Shown here: positions 46,946-58,500 of the stretch, one piece after another
Numbering within the stretch: the first letter of the stretch is position 1
Layout of the letters: each line of letters begins with the position of its first letter
Source: Corbicula japonica
Taxonomy: Eukaryota > Mollusca > Bivalvia > Venerida > Cyrenidae
DNA length: 64,000 nucleotides
Assembly (NCBI GenBank): GCA_038501625.1
Contig: JAZAYU010000006.1
Coordinates: 11,658,638-11,722,637 of the forward strand
Direction: 5' to 3'
Translations under genes and position numbers: made by a program
The notes under the pieces: model-generated
What the model saw: only the letters and a program-made list of their open reading frames with translations
The model's database searches: none
Told to the model about the DNA's origin: nothing

Positions 46946-47428
46946 AAAACATGTCTAAATACTCTAGAGGATATATATCAAGCAAAATTGTTTCTGGCAA
47001 ACCACATCTGCCGTGGTTGAACTCAGACATAATAAATATACTTGATAGACTATACTTAACAAAACTTAAAAGGTTAAAAACACTGATCTAGAAGAAAACA
47101 AGAAATGCTTAGGGGATTACATGAAAAACATAGTTTGTAATGTTAATGTTCATAGACATGATACAACCAAACGTTTTTGAAGCGTTATTTAGAGCTTAAA
47201 AATGACTTGTGATGTAGCACCCTCGATGGAAATTTTCGTATTGAAATCTCGTTCCAAAGAAAAAAAACAGACATTCTAAATAAACAATTTTAATCTGTAT
47301 TTACAAATGACACTAATTTTGTGTATCCAGGTTTTAGTGATCATTCTTCTGGGTGTGGAAGCTTATGAATTTATGTCCTCCATAAATGTTACTACAACAG
47401 GTGTTAAGAAACTCTTACTAAGTAAAGG
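46946..47428 (+). pseudogene. LINE remnant 2, linker region
   Basis: The translation includes LPWLNSDIINILDRLYLTKL, then KKTDILNKQF and SVFTNDTNFVYP, and INVTTTGVKKLLLS. These are typical of the segment between endonuclease and reverse transcriptase in CR1/Jockey-type LINEs. Stops and frameshifts are frequent. The frame is cut by repeat E at 47429 and probably resumes at about 47770. Confidence 0.7.
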
Positions 47429-47765
47429 TAAAATATGCATACCAGGAATAGCCACATTCAGAAAAAAACAGCCTCCCCACACAGTCAAGAAGAAGAGAGA
47501 GGGAGAGAGCATGGTTAATAAAATGATCAGTTTCAAAAAGACACAACAAACAATTAACAAAAATGAGAACCCGATGGGTCACCGCCTTGGAACGGTCAGT
47601 GGCAAATCAAATTGCCACTGGGGGTTTAAACCAGGTTCTAGGGTGCACCAACCTCACACTTGCCCCAACAGGTTCTCATATCACAAAACAAGTACAAGTT
47701 GTCTTGGTGAAACAACTCCAACTCAACAATGTTGCATGCAAAAGCACACAAACATATAAAACATA
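47429..47765 (+). repeat. Repeat E, copy 4 (inserted in LINE remnant 2)
   Basis: A 337-bp unit from 'GCATACCAGGAATAGCCACA' to 'GCAAAAGCACACAAACATAT', the most complete copy. It is inverted relative to copies 2 and 3. No superfamily was recognised. Confidence 0.7.
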
Positions 47766-47769
47766 AGAA

Positions 47770-49010
47770 GCTAATAGCATTGCAAAGCCAAATGGCGGGT
47801 ACTCAATGATCTTACCGAGACCAGAGCTCCTGGAGTAAATTCAGCAAGAACACGATGACAGGGATAAAAGAAACAAATCGAGCTTCTAGGATCCACATGA
47901 AACCAAGAATTTTAAAGGAGTATGCAAATGAAATTGCATCCATTTTTACAAAGCTTTTTAATGAATCTCTATCTTTGGGTTGTGTCCTATTTGAATTGGG
48001 GCCGCAGTCAGCAGTCAAAGTGGATTGGGGCTCATCAGAAAATTGGCTCCTGAAATCTCTAGTGTACCCCAAGGTTAGTCATTGGGCTTCTTCTATTTCT
48101 GCTTTACATTCATGACTTCCTGCATCAGTGAAGTCAAATGTTCGCCTTTGTGCAGATAACAGCGAGAGAGCTTTGGCTGATGCTCTGCAGCTTCAGGCAG
48201 ACCTAGACAGTTTAACATTGTGGGAACAGAAATAGAAAATGTCCTATAACATAAGTAAATGCACATAGCAAAAACTCGTAAACCAATAAAAGTTGTTTAT
48301 AAACTTCACAATCGGCCTCTTGTCAGTTTTCGGCCATGCGGCCTATTTAGGGGTGGAATTAATCTCATCACCGAGCTAGTCACCTCATTAAAATATGATC
48401 TCTTGTAAAGCCAGTCTGAGCTTAGGCTTATTAAAACGACACATCCATCCTTCCAAGCCCTGCACTAAAGCAGCAGCATATGATAGCATTGCTAGACCAA
48501 CTTTAGAATATTGCTCTTCTGTATGGGATCCTTACCATCAGATGGATTATAATTGATAAAATTAAAAAATGTTCAAGGCAAGCTGCTAGATTTGTTAATA
48601 ATAACTAAGGTAAGACTCCGGCACAGTCTCAAGTGTAATTCAAGACTTAAAATAGAACTCTTTGAAATCAAGACGACAACACTCTATACTTCTAGATTCT
48701 TTTCTATACGTTAGTAAATAAACATGCTGATATCCACATCTGTCATTATCTCACGCCATATAACAGACAAACAAACCTTCACCATCACATGGCATATCAG
48801 ATAACTACCAGTACAGTGATTACCTTAAATTTTCATTCTTTTCAAGAACTGTTGTTCAGTGGAACACACTGCCATCGCATGTAATAAGCGCCGACACGAG
48901 CACAGAATTTCAGTCACGCTAGCTGCATTTTTGTTCCATCCTTAGTAACATCACATTATAAATATTGCTTTTAGTCAGTTAGTCCTGATTTTAACTGACT
49001 AACATTCTTA
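47770..49010 (+). pseudogene. LINE remnant 2, reverse transcriptase
   Basis: Across shifting frames it reads MKPRILKEYANEIASIFTKL and FNESLSLG. ISSVPQG then runs toward a degenerate ADD motif (CADNSERALADALQLQADLD). KLHNRPLVS, LIKTTHPSF, IARPTLEYCSSVWDPYHQMD and KNVQGKAARF follow in degraded form. This is the order of a non-LTR reverse transcriptase from finger to thumb. It has many stops and encodes nothing functional. It is distinct in sequence from the LINE at 41455. Confidence 0.75.
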
Positions 49011-49346
49011 CTTCCTGCACACAAGTGTGTCTCAAATGAAACAAATAAAAAGAAATAATTTAATAAATGCAATGTTTGGCGATTAGGGTCTAACTGAGGC
49101 AAACAGAACTGTCTATTTACCATATAGAGTTGATCGCTTTGCTAAACCCTTGCAGGAGGTTAAAAACTGTTGAGCAAACTTGCTGATACAGCTTCGTGAT
49201 CCCGGAGATATCAACCAAGTGCTTTGCGGTTCTCTCTACTCGCACTTTCCGCTAAAAGTCCTCTTTCTCCTCAATAGAAATATACTGTAGCGCCATCTGT
49301 CAAAAAGCGGAAGTAAACAAAAATGTACATGACGTAACTCTTTGTT
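49011..49346 (+). promoter_or_regulatory. Putative ATG14 upstream region
   Basis: This spans the gap from the LINE remnant to the ATG14 start. TGACGTAA, a half-palindromic ATF/CREB-type motif, lies at 49330-49337, ten bases before the ATG. No TATA box is clear. The motif is common by chance, so its function is only suggested. Confidence 0.3.
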
Positions 49347-49540
49347 ATGGAAGAAATCAGCTGTTCTGAAAATAAAGCACCTTTAGAATTTACCACAGAC
49401 TTAATTACAACTTATACTGGTGGGCTGTCAGTAGCTGTTGAAAGATGTCCTCTTTGTTCAGAGGCTAAACGGCCTTTTTATTGCAAGAAATGTGTAGAAA
49501 GAGGAAAATTTGTTCATTCTAATGCAACATATCCAGATAG
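49347..49540 (+). CDS. ATG14 exon 1 (Cys motif)
   Basis: Begins MEEISCSENKAP and carries the CxxC...CxxC motif. Donor CCAGATAG|GTAAG leaves two bases (AG) for the Ser codon completed in exon 2. Confidence 0.93.
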
Positions 49541-52500
49541 GTAAGACCAACAAGAATTTTGCGGATTATTCTCAATATATCCCGACCTCTCACTTCTTAA
49601 CTGATAAATTGTGATGTGGTCCTTTTGTGGATAGTAAATAACTGTTTGATATGAAATGACGAGGATCCCTGACTGTTAAATTATTGTACTTTTAATCTGT
49701 GGTTTTTGGTCATGAAAATCACATAGCTGAAAGTAGAACGGTTCACAATTTATACGAACGTTGATTGTTATTGTTTACATCCGAATATTTACGCCCATGC
49801 GCAGTACCTGGTTGGCAAAATATTGTTTCCAGAACTGTTAGGTTAAACCAAACAATGACTACAGTCAATTATTCAGTTCCGGCATTCAATCAGTTACGGC
49901 ATATTTGAGTTATAAATCGAAAATGTGTTAAGAAATCAATGTGTTCTTGCAGCTTTTCTCTTATTTAGAGTCAGGTTGCTAGAACACACAATGATTTCTG
50001 GACCAATTTTCGTTTTTTTAATCAAGATTATGAACATGTTCCGGAACTGATTGAATGCCGGAACTGATTAATTGTATGTACTCTCGACAAGAATTCTCCT
50101 CGTTCAGAGCGAAATAGTAGTTTTAATTGAAGATAAAGCTATAAAGGACAAAAAATGTTGTATGTTTTATGAAAAAAAACACTAAATAAATTATTAAAAT
50201 AAAACCTAATTTTTAACGTATTATTTGGATAAAAGGTACAGGGGTTTTCCTAGCCTTTCTGAGGGTCCGGAAAACAGACCCTTTCCCAAAGCAAACGGAC
50301 CCTTTCCCAATCTCACACTATGCATGTGACGTCACAACCAGGTGTAAAAATTCGCTAATCCTGGATAAATTTACGTTACTCTAGACACGCCTATATTTCA
50401 CAACAATTGGTACAATCTTTTTCGCGAGATATTTTGATTCTCGCGAGATTATGCAACAGCGTGATTACACAAACTGTCAAAATTTTGTCTTTGACAATTA
50501 AAAATGTGTATATTTAGCCGTTTGTCGGCGCTTAATTAATTTTTGACGATAAGTGATAAGGTAAGTTGATTGCCAATGCAATGATTGAATCAATTAGTTC
50601 ACAGTTGTTACTTGAATCGCGTTATGTATATCTTACAGTACTGACTAATCCGTTCATTCTACGGAAAATTCCTCAGTTGAATTTTAAAATAATGCTTTAA
50701 TTTATTGATGTATCTGCTTAACTGTGTTTAGTAATTATGAATAGATTTTAGAATGGATCATTTTGTGATACGAAGGTAAATATTAAAGTGTTTTGGGATA
50801 TTTTGTCTAAAGCAAAAAGGGAGATAATAAGTTTGATTATTAAATTGACTAAAATACAAAATCTCTGCAAATTATTTCATATGCGCTAAAATGTTAATAA
50901 ATAAATATTATATGAACAAAAGAGATGAAAAACACCAAACATTTTTACAGATTTGTAGTCCGCTATTGTAAAATTAAAAATTATATATATACTATCTAAT
51001 CATAATATCATGTCAGTGTAAATCATATATCACAAGAACTGAAACATGATAGTTTGTGTGTTCTGGGCATATGGTTCTAGTAGCAAAAAAAACAACAAAA
51101 AAAACCCCTTATTTTTTCAAACTATTTGCATTTGAGACGGATACTGCCATTTATATACACAACAAAAGTAAAACAAATAGGACATTCAAGTGCAAGTTTT
51201 GTTTGTGCTATGTATAATATAATGATTTCAAAATTCCCAAAACTTGTATTTTTGTCGATAAAAATTCCCAAAATGAAACATTTCACGCGCTAAAATTTCC
51301 CAATTCTGGCCAGGGTCCTTTTCCCAAAAATGGCTAGGAAAACCCCTGAGGTATTAGCTATAGAATATTTCTGATTAAGCAAAAAAAGTAACAATTTGTA
51401 ATATGCGAAACATAATATAACAAAAATATTACAATACATTTTAAAAACATAAATCAGGAGACAATTGGCATTTTAACGGCAATTGATTGTTTCTTATAAA
51501 TGGATGGTATGATGTAGCATCTCGCCAAAAACCATCGTTGGAGTCGTTTTTTCAACTTGAAGATATACTTTTCAATTACTGAATACCTGAATTTATAGTT
51601 AAAATATCCGTTGTGCAAAATATATTAATTATTTGAACACAATTTTAATTTGTGTAATGGACGTGTTTTTACTGCACAGTCGCACATTTCCTGTTTATTA
51701 CAAGATAACCTGGGGACCATGGTGGTGATCGAGTGACATTTGCCTCTGGCACAACTATACTCGTACAATACACATGTCATACACTAAACAGGGGCCTCCA
51801 TGTAACATTTTCTGCATGCATGATCCGTGTTCATTCTTAAATTTTTAAAATAAGTCTGCCAAAAGTAAAAAAAACTAAAGCTAACATATTCCATAAATCA
51901 TTTTTTAAAACAAGTTATTTAACAATTTCTAACGAACACGACAATCATCATCATCATTTTTATTTAAGTCATAGTTATTGTTCACAGCAGCAACAAGACA
52001 TTAAAAACAACAACAACATCAACAACCACACCATCCTCATCATCTTCATCATTAAAGTATTCATACAATCTCTGGATTTACAATGAAGAAGTTTTGACAG
52101 GCGCGACAAATGTACTAGTATTTTATACCAAAGACCTATATATATATCAATAGTGTAATATATAGGTCTTTGTTTATACTAAAATTGAGACCTTAAATTA
52201 TAATCATCCACTCATTATCCAGTCTTCAATTAGATAATTAGAAAAAAATGTTGTATTTTAAACGCATTGATTTTAATTGTCTTCAATCAGTATGTGAACT
52301 ATCTTTTTGAAGAGTCTTTAAACTGCCAACAAACATAACCTCGATATTTATCATTTAAATAAACAAGTTAAGCTTAAAAATATTGTTGAACATATATATT
52401 ATATGGATATGTTTTTAAAGTAGGGGTCGAAGTGTCCAACCAGGTAGGGGTCGAAGTGTCTTCAAATCAGGGGTCGAAATGGCAAGGGTCTCAGGAAATA

Positions 52501-55500
52501 AGTAGGGGTGGAAATGGTAAGGGGTCCAGATGTCCTGATACCGGTGAGACATACCCTTCTAATCGCAATTTGCCACTTTTTCAGTCTCTTTTGATCCTTT
52601 GGAAACCGAAAGAATGAAATATCTGATCCCTTCTCGTACCTTTTTGTACATCCTGGAGCACTACAACTGACAGGCATGTCTATAGTTGTTTTTTTATGCA
52701 AATATTTACGCTCTCATTACATTACATAATACGCTTATTTTTGACAAACAGCCGGTGCGCATGTAACTTTAGCAAGTGCGCGTGACGTCACTTGTCAACG
52801 TTCGAATTGGATGTTGGACAATGTTTTGACATGCGCCATTGCCAAGCACACACATTTTGACACGAGTTGCTGCGAAAAAGCGTGCCGTCATTCACTTTGT
52901 CAACAGCGAGGCTGTTCCAACAGCCATAAAAAAACATAATTACTAGTATTGTGAATTCTCATTATTAATTATTATTATTATTAATGAGACTCTTTATGTG
53001 TGTATTGAGTTGATATTTGATAATTTTCATTTGGATATGAAAAACAGTTGGATTGTTTAAATTATGTTTTCCATACCCAAATGAAAACCATCAAGTATTG
53101 ATTGATTCAATCTGTAAATAATTACATGTCATTACTAGCTTTTAATGATCTGTGTGTTGCAACATATATCAGTAAATATAAGCGCAGCACCCCTGTTTGG
53201 TCTAATTTAAAAAAAATGCAGTGGTAATGGTGAAGTATGCAATTAGATGAACACTGAAATGAATAAAATGTTAATATGCATGAATTTATCCCTTTACACC
53301 ATAGATAAACCTTTAATGCATGGGCAAACACTGTAGATCCAGATCAGCTGGCACATCTGAGTTTTTTTTAGATTCACTAAGATTTCTGATCAAGATGTGA
53401 TCAGTGCAGGTCCTGATTATTATGGAGTAAAGGGTTAAACATACTGTAGTCTCCATAGTTTTAGAGCCCATTTGAAACTTTAAAAAAAGCCATAGTAAAA
53501 ATTCATAAGCTCATTTGCTACTGCCTGCAGTGCTAATGTTTATGTGGAAACTTTACTCAAGAAATATATCCAGTTTGTGATTTTGTTTTCAGTTATGATG
53601 CATTACACAGAAGATGGGACATGACAAAGAAAGAAAGGGATCATGTCCTGGAAAGGTAATAATAATATGTCTTTTTATGCAGGCTTATAAAATATGTCAT
53701 TGAATACATGTGTTATTTTTCTATCAAGTTTGGGATCATGACACATGCTAAAAAGAAGCGAGATATTATTGGTATTTAAAAATAAGGAAATATCAAATGA
53801 TTAAAAGTAATCAAATTAAGATATTTTGTTAACCCTACCTTAATTTATATACACCTGTCTAAACAGTATAGATCTATAGCACGGATGTTCGCTTTTTGAT
53901 ATACATTTGTATTAGATTATTTCTGACCTAAAATCGAAGAGTGAAGATCCTATCAGACAGCACATCTGGAACTGCACTGGTCACACATGCATTATCATGC
54001 ATATATATAGAGTATAGGGTTATTTTATAGAGTATAGGGTTATTTGACTAAATGATAATTTATATATAATAGTATGTGGAATGAGAGCAGTTTTTGAATT
54101 TTACACTGCAAACATGCTGCTAGCTTGCTTTGATGCTCCATAGCCTGGAAGTTGTAATCTTATAGCACAAAATAACATTCATAACCTTTTACTTCATAAT
54201 ATTATATATGAGTTTGTTGCATGTGCAAACAGTGTCGATCAATATCAGTTGGCAGATCCATGCATCTTATCAGGATCTGCACTGTTCACGTTTTGGTTCA
54301 TTTGGCTATTTTTGACTGAACAATATAAATCCTGAACAGAATGCACAAATTTGCCAGTTGATCTTGATCTACACTGTTGAAGATAAAACCCATTTATATG
54401 TAATAAAGGGATTAAGCATAATGTGTTTGGGTGACTGTCATTTAAGGAGAAAAGATTTGTACTACTTTCAGGTTTATTCAAGAAACTGCCCAGATGCAAA
54501 GAAGAGATGAAAAGGTGTGATTTTACATTAGATATTCTATAAGATATTTAATCAACCCTTTACTCCATGGATACAGCTTTATGGCATGTGCAGTGCTCCA
54601 GCTAGGATTTTGGAAGGGCAGGGAAGTGTATCTCAAAACAGGGCTCTGCACGTGGGTAAACAGTGTAGATCCAGCATATACATGCCATCTGATCAGGATT
54701 TACACTGTTCGTATCTAATTAAACTTATTAGGTTATTTCTGACCAAGATGGAACCACTGCAGATCCTGATCAGTGGGCATGGATGTGCTGTCTATCTGCA
54801 TCTACTCTAGTTGCACACAATGTAATAATGTTACTATATATGGAGTAAATGGTTAAAGTAAATCTTAAAGAGCTGTTTCATGTACCTTATACAGAAATAG
54901 ATCTTTCAGAGGTTTCCCAATCTTAAGGGTCATTTTGATCAATTTTAGGGGTTTCTACCATTTAATAGCCAAAATATCACTCATTTAAGGAAAAAATGAC
55001 CATTTAACTAAAATTATAGTAGTCGAAATGAGTTTTTTTTTATGCCCCCACAAAGTGGGAGGCATATAGAGTTGCACTCGTCCGTCCGTCCGTTTGTCCC
55101 ATAATCTTGTGGCATCAACTTCTCCTAAAATACCAGGCGGATTTCTTTAAAACTTGCACAGATGATCAAGCAGGATGTGTAGATGATCATAAAGAAAGGA
55201 TTTTTTCCTGCAACCATTTTTACCAGAGTTATGGCTTTTTGTTATGACAAATTTTGTTATAGCAGTGGGGGCATTCAAGGACACATATTAGTTTTGAAAT
55301 TTCAAAGTGTCATTCTCTTAAGTCAAATGAATGTCTTTGACATAAATTATTGTAAAAATGTTATAATTACAGACACATATTGAATATACCGTTATTGATC
55401 TGAACCAAAATTCTAAAATAGCATAAAACTGTGAAATTGCATAATGGTGTGATTTTTTTAAGTATTTAACGCTTTGGATAAGGGGCACAGATTCAGTCCA

Positions 55501-58500
55501 TCAGCAAATTTAATTTGCATGATTTGTCTTATACTTGTGTGTCAGTAATTAAAATGTATAAATTTATGCCTGCACAAAATTATCATTCCAGTTTATTAAT
55601 AAATATTTGATATGACAGTAACTGTACATGTAATGATATAATTTACAACAGAGAACGGCCATTGACCAGTGCAAAAGGAATATTGAACTGCTGAAACAGT
55701 CTCTCTCAGCCACAAAGGACCTGATTATTAAAGGTATTCTGTAATATTTGTTTGCTATCAAAGGGTTTTTAGCACTCTGGTGTTGTTACCTTTTCCTCCT
55801 AGATACACCTTTATTGCATGGACGAATGGTTTAGATCTAAACTGTTCACTTTTTGATTTGTTAGATTATTTCTGACCAAAATGCCACCAGTGCAGATCCT
55901 GATCAGACAGCACTGGTGTGCCGGCTGATCTGGATCTACACTGGTCACACATGCACAAAAATGTGTATATATGGAGGAAAGGATTAAACTGATTGATAAA
56001 GTTACTTAAAAAATACCAACAAAGTATGTTTGGCATGTTTCCACTGCTTAAACTATATATTACTTTCAACAACTTTTTTGTTAAAAGATTTGTGTTCTTA
56101 AAACAAAATGTTGCGGGTACCTTAGGCACCTGGTCATAGAATGCATAGGTGGACGTCAAATTAAGATTGTATGAAGGCATTTACGTTGCAAGATATATCT
56201 ATGTTGTTTTTAAAAACTGACTTTTTTCTACTGCAACATAGTCCTCACTCAATTGTAGTGCCACATTCACTGCCCTGCATTCCAAGCCTACAATTGTGCA
56301 AGAGGCATATAATTATAAAATGTATGCACTTTTAATTTTTAAAATATTGTCTTGTCCAAAAAAGTTTCTAATGGTACACCCAAAACTGCACCTGGTTATA
56401 GGCATGCCAAACTGTTATGTATTAAATACCAAGGAATGTTTTTTTGTTGTTTTTTTTTTCTTGAAAGGCATAGTGAAACAAACAGCATTTGGTTTTGCCA
56501 GTTCAGAAATATTATTCAATAAGATTCATGTATTTATTTTTCAGAAAGGTCCAGCATTGAGAGAGTCAGAAAAGAAAACCATGTTCGCTATGCAAAGGGA
56601 AAGAGACATAAAGAGAAAAAGAGAAGAATTGTAGAATATATTGATAAAGTGACGGACACTATCAAGATGAAACAAGAGAAATTGGAAAGCAGACACACAG
56701 AGTTAATGGAACTCAGGCAAAAGCATATAAAAGATCTCATCACTTACATTTTTCCTGTTTCAGAAGTGAAGAACAAGGGGTAGGTTTAGGATTTTCATCC
56801 CTGTAAGAATTATTTATTTAAATATGTGCTATGATATATTTCTTGTTAGCTTGAAGACTTCCACTAAAGGTTGAGCTACTGGTTTTTATGGCTAAATTGC
56901 ATTATCAGACTCAAAAGCACTCATTATAATTTTCATGAAAAAATCTGCTGTTTTTTAAAGTTTGTAAATCTCCTACTTTTCTGAAGATTTAAAACTTAGT
57001 ATGGAAACAAGTCTCATTTTACCGTCTTCCCATAAGTCAATATTGACCAATCAGATGGCTGTTGTCCAAGATTGGTCTGTATATTTAACCGTACACTCCA
57101 TATATACACATTGTATGAGTGCGACCATAATAGATCAAGATCAACCAGCTGATCTGTGCCATCTGATCTGGATCTGCACTGGTCGCATCTTGTTCAGCAA
57201 TAAACTAATGAATCTTAAAGCGAACAATGCAGATGGATGGACCAGCTGATCTGGATCTACCATGTTTACTCATGCCATAAAGGTGTATCTTCGGAGCAAA
57301 GGGTTAAAGCGTTTTAGCATTTAGGTCTGAGTGGATCCAATCCAGGGGTACAGTGTCATACTGAGGAGACCAAACACAAGTTTTTCAGTACCAATTTAAA
57401 TTTGACACCTTAAACCTTTTTCTCCTGGTATGGTTTAGGCAGCTGTTTATTGTGTGGAAGTATCTAGACAATTAGGCAACTGGTCAGAATGCTAGGAAAT
57501 AGAATATTGTGGATTTACCATCATTTAACATCTGTGCAAGTATCAAGCTTCTCCACCAGGGCCCAAGGTTATAAAGCTGAGATTGGAAACCAGTCTCAAA
57601 TCTCAAGCATCTCATTGGCTGAAATGGCGACTGGTCATTTCAGCCAATCAGATGCTTGAGATTTGAGACTGGTTTCCATGCTCAGTTTTATAACCTTGGA
57701 CACAGTTACTTACTTCTGTGTAAATGTTGTACATCATTTCAGTGACAGTATGACGATGGATGGTAGTGACACAGTGAGGGCGTTACAGGAGGCATGTCAG
57801 ACAGCTTATGTAAGAGGGCGCTGGATATATTCTAGCAGTCAGTACACAATTGTTGAGCCAAGCCTGCCGTCACATGGGGAATATGCACAGTATAATCTCA
57901 TGGGTATGGTGATCACAAGTTCTCTTATTAAACCTTCCAATGGAAACTGTAAATTTACCCTATTTCGTGGAAATTAACCCTGCAATTCTAGTGTTGCATC
58001 GCTTTTACAGAATAGTTTGTTATTGTCTGTCAAAACAGTATGCATTATAAAAGTGTTAAAAGTATACATTGCACGTATATATTATACAGTGGCTCGATCT
58101 CGGGAAGAGTGTAGTACTGAAGCCAGTTGTCCGGATAATCCTGGAAACAGCATCATAGCAGCACTGTGTTACACCTCACAACTTGTAGGCCTTCTAGCAC
58201 ACATACTGAATGTCAGTCTTCCAAAACGACAGTGTTACAGGTATTCTTGGGATCTAATTTTTCACAATATGGCTGTATTATATATATATATATACTATTA
58301 TAACAGTATGAAATCCGTAGGTTCATATTTTCGAGTTGGGTATGTAAACAGAATCACATGAGACAGAAGGTCGAGCATATTGTTATTTACATACGCAACT
58401 AGAAATAATACGAACCTACAGACTGTTTACTGTAATTATGTTCCTTTTATTATATACCCTTTTTGCTCAAAACAAATTTAATTACACTAAACATGAGAAA

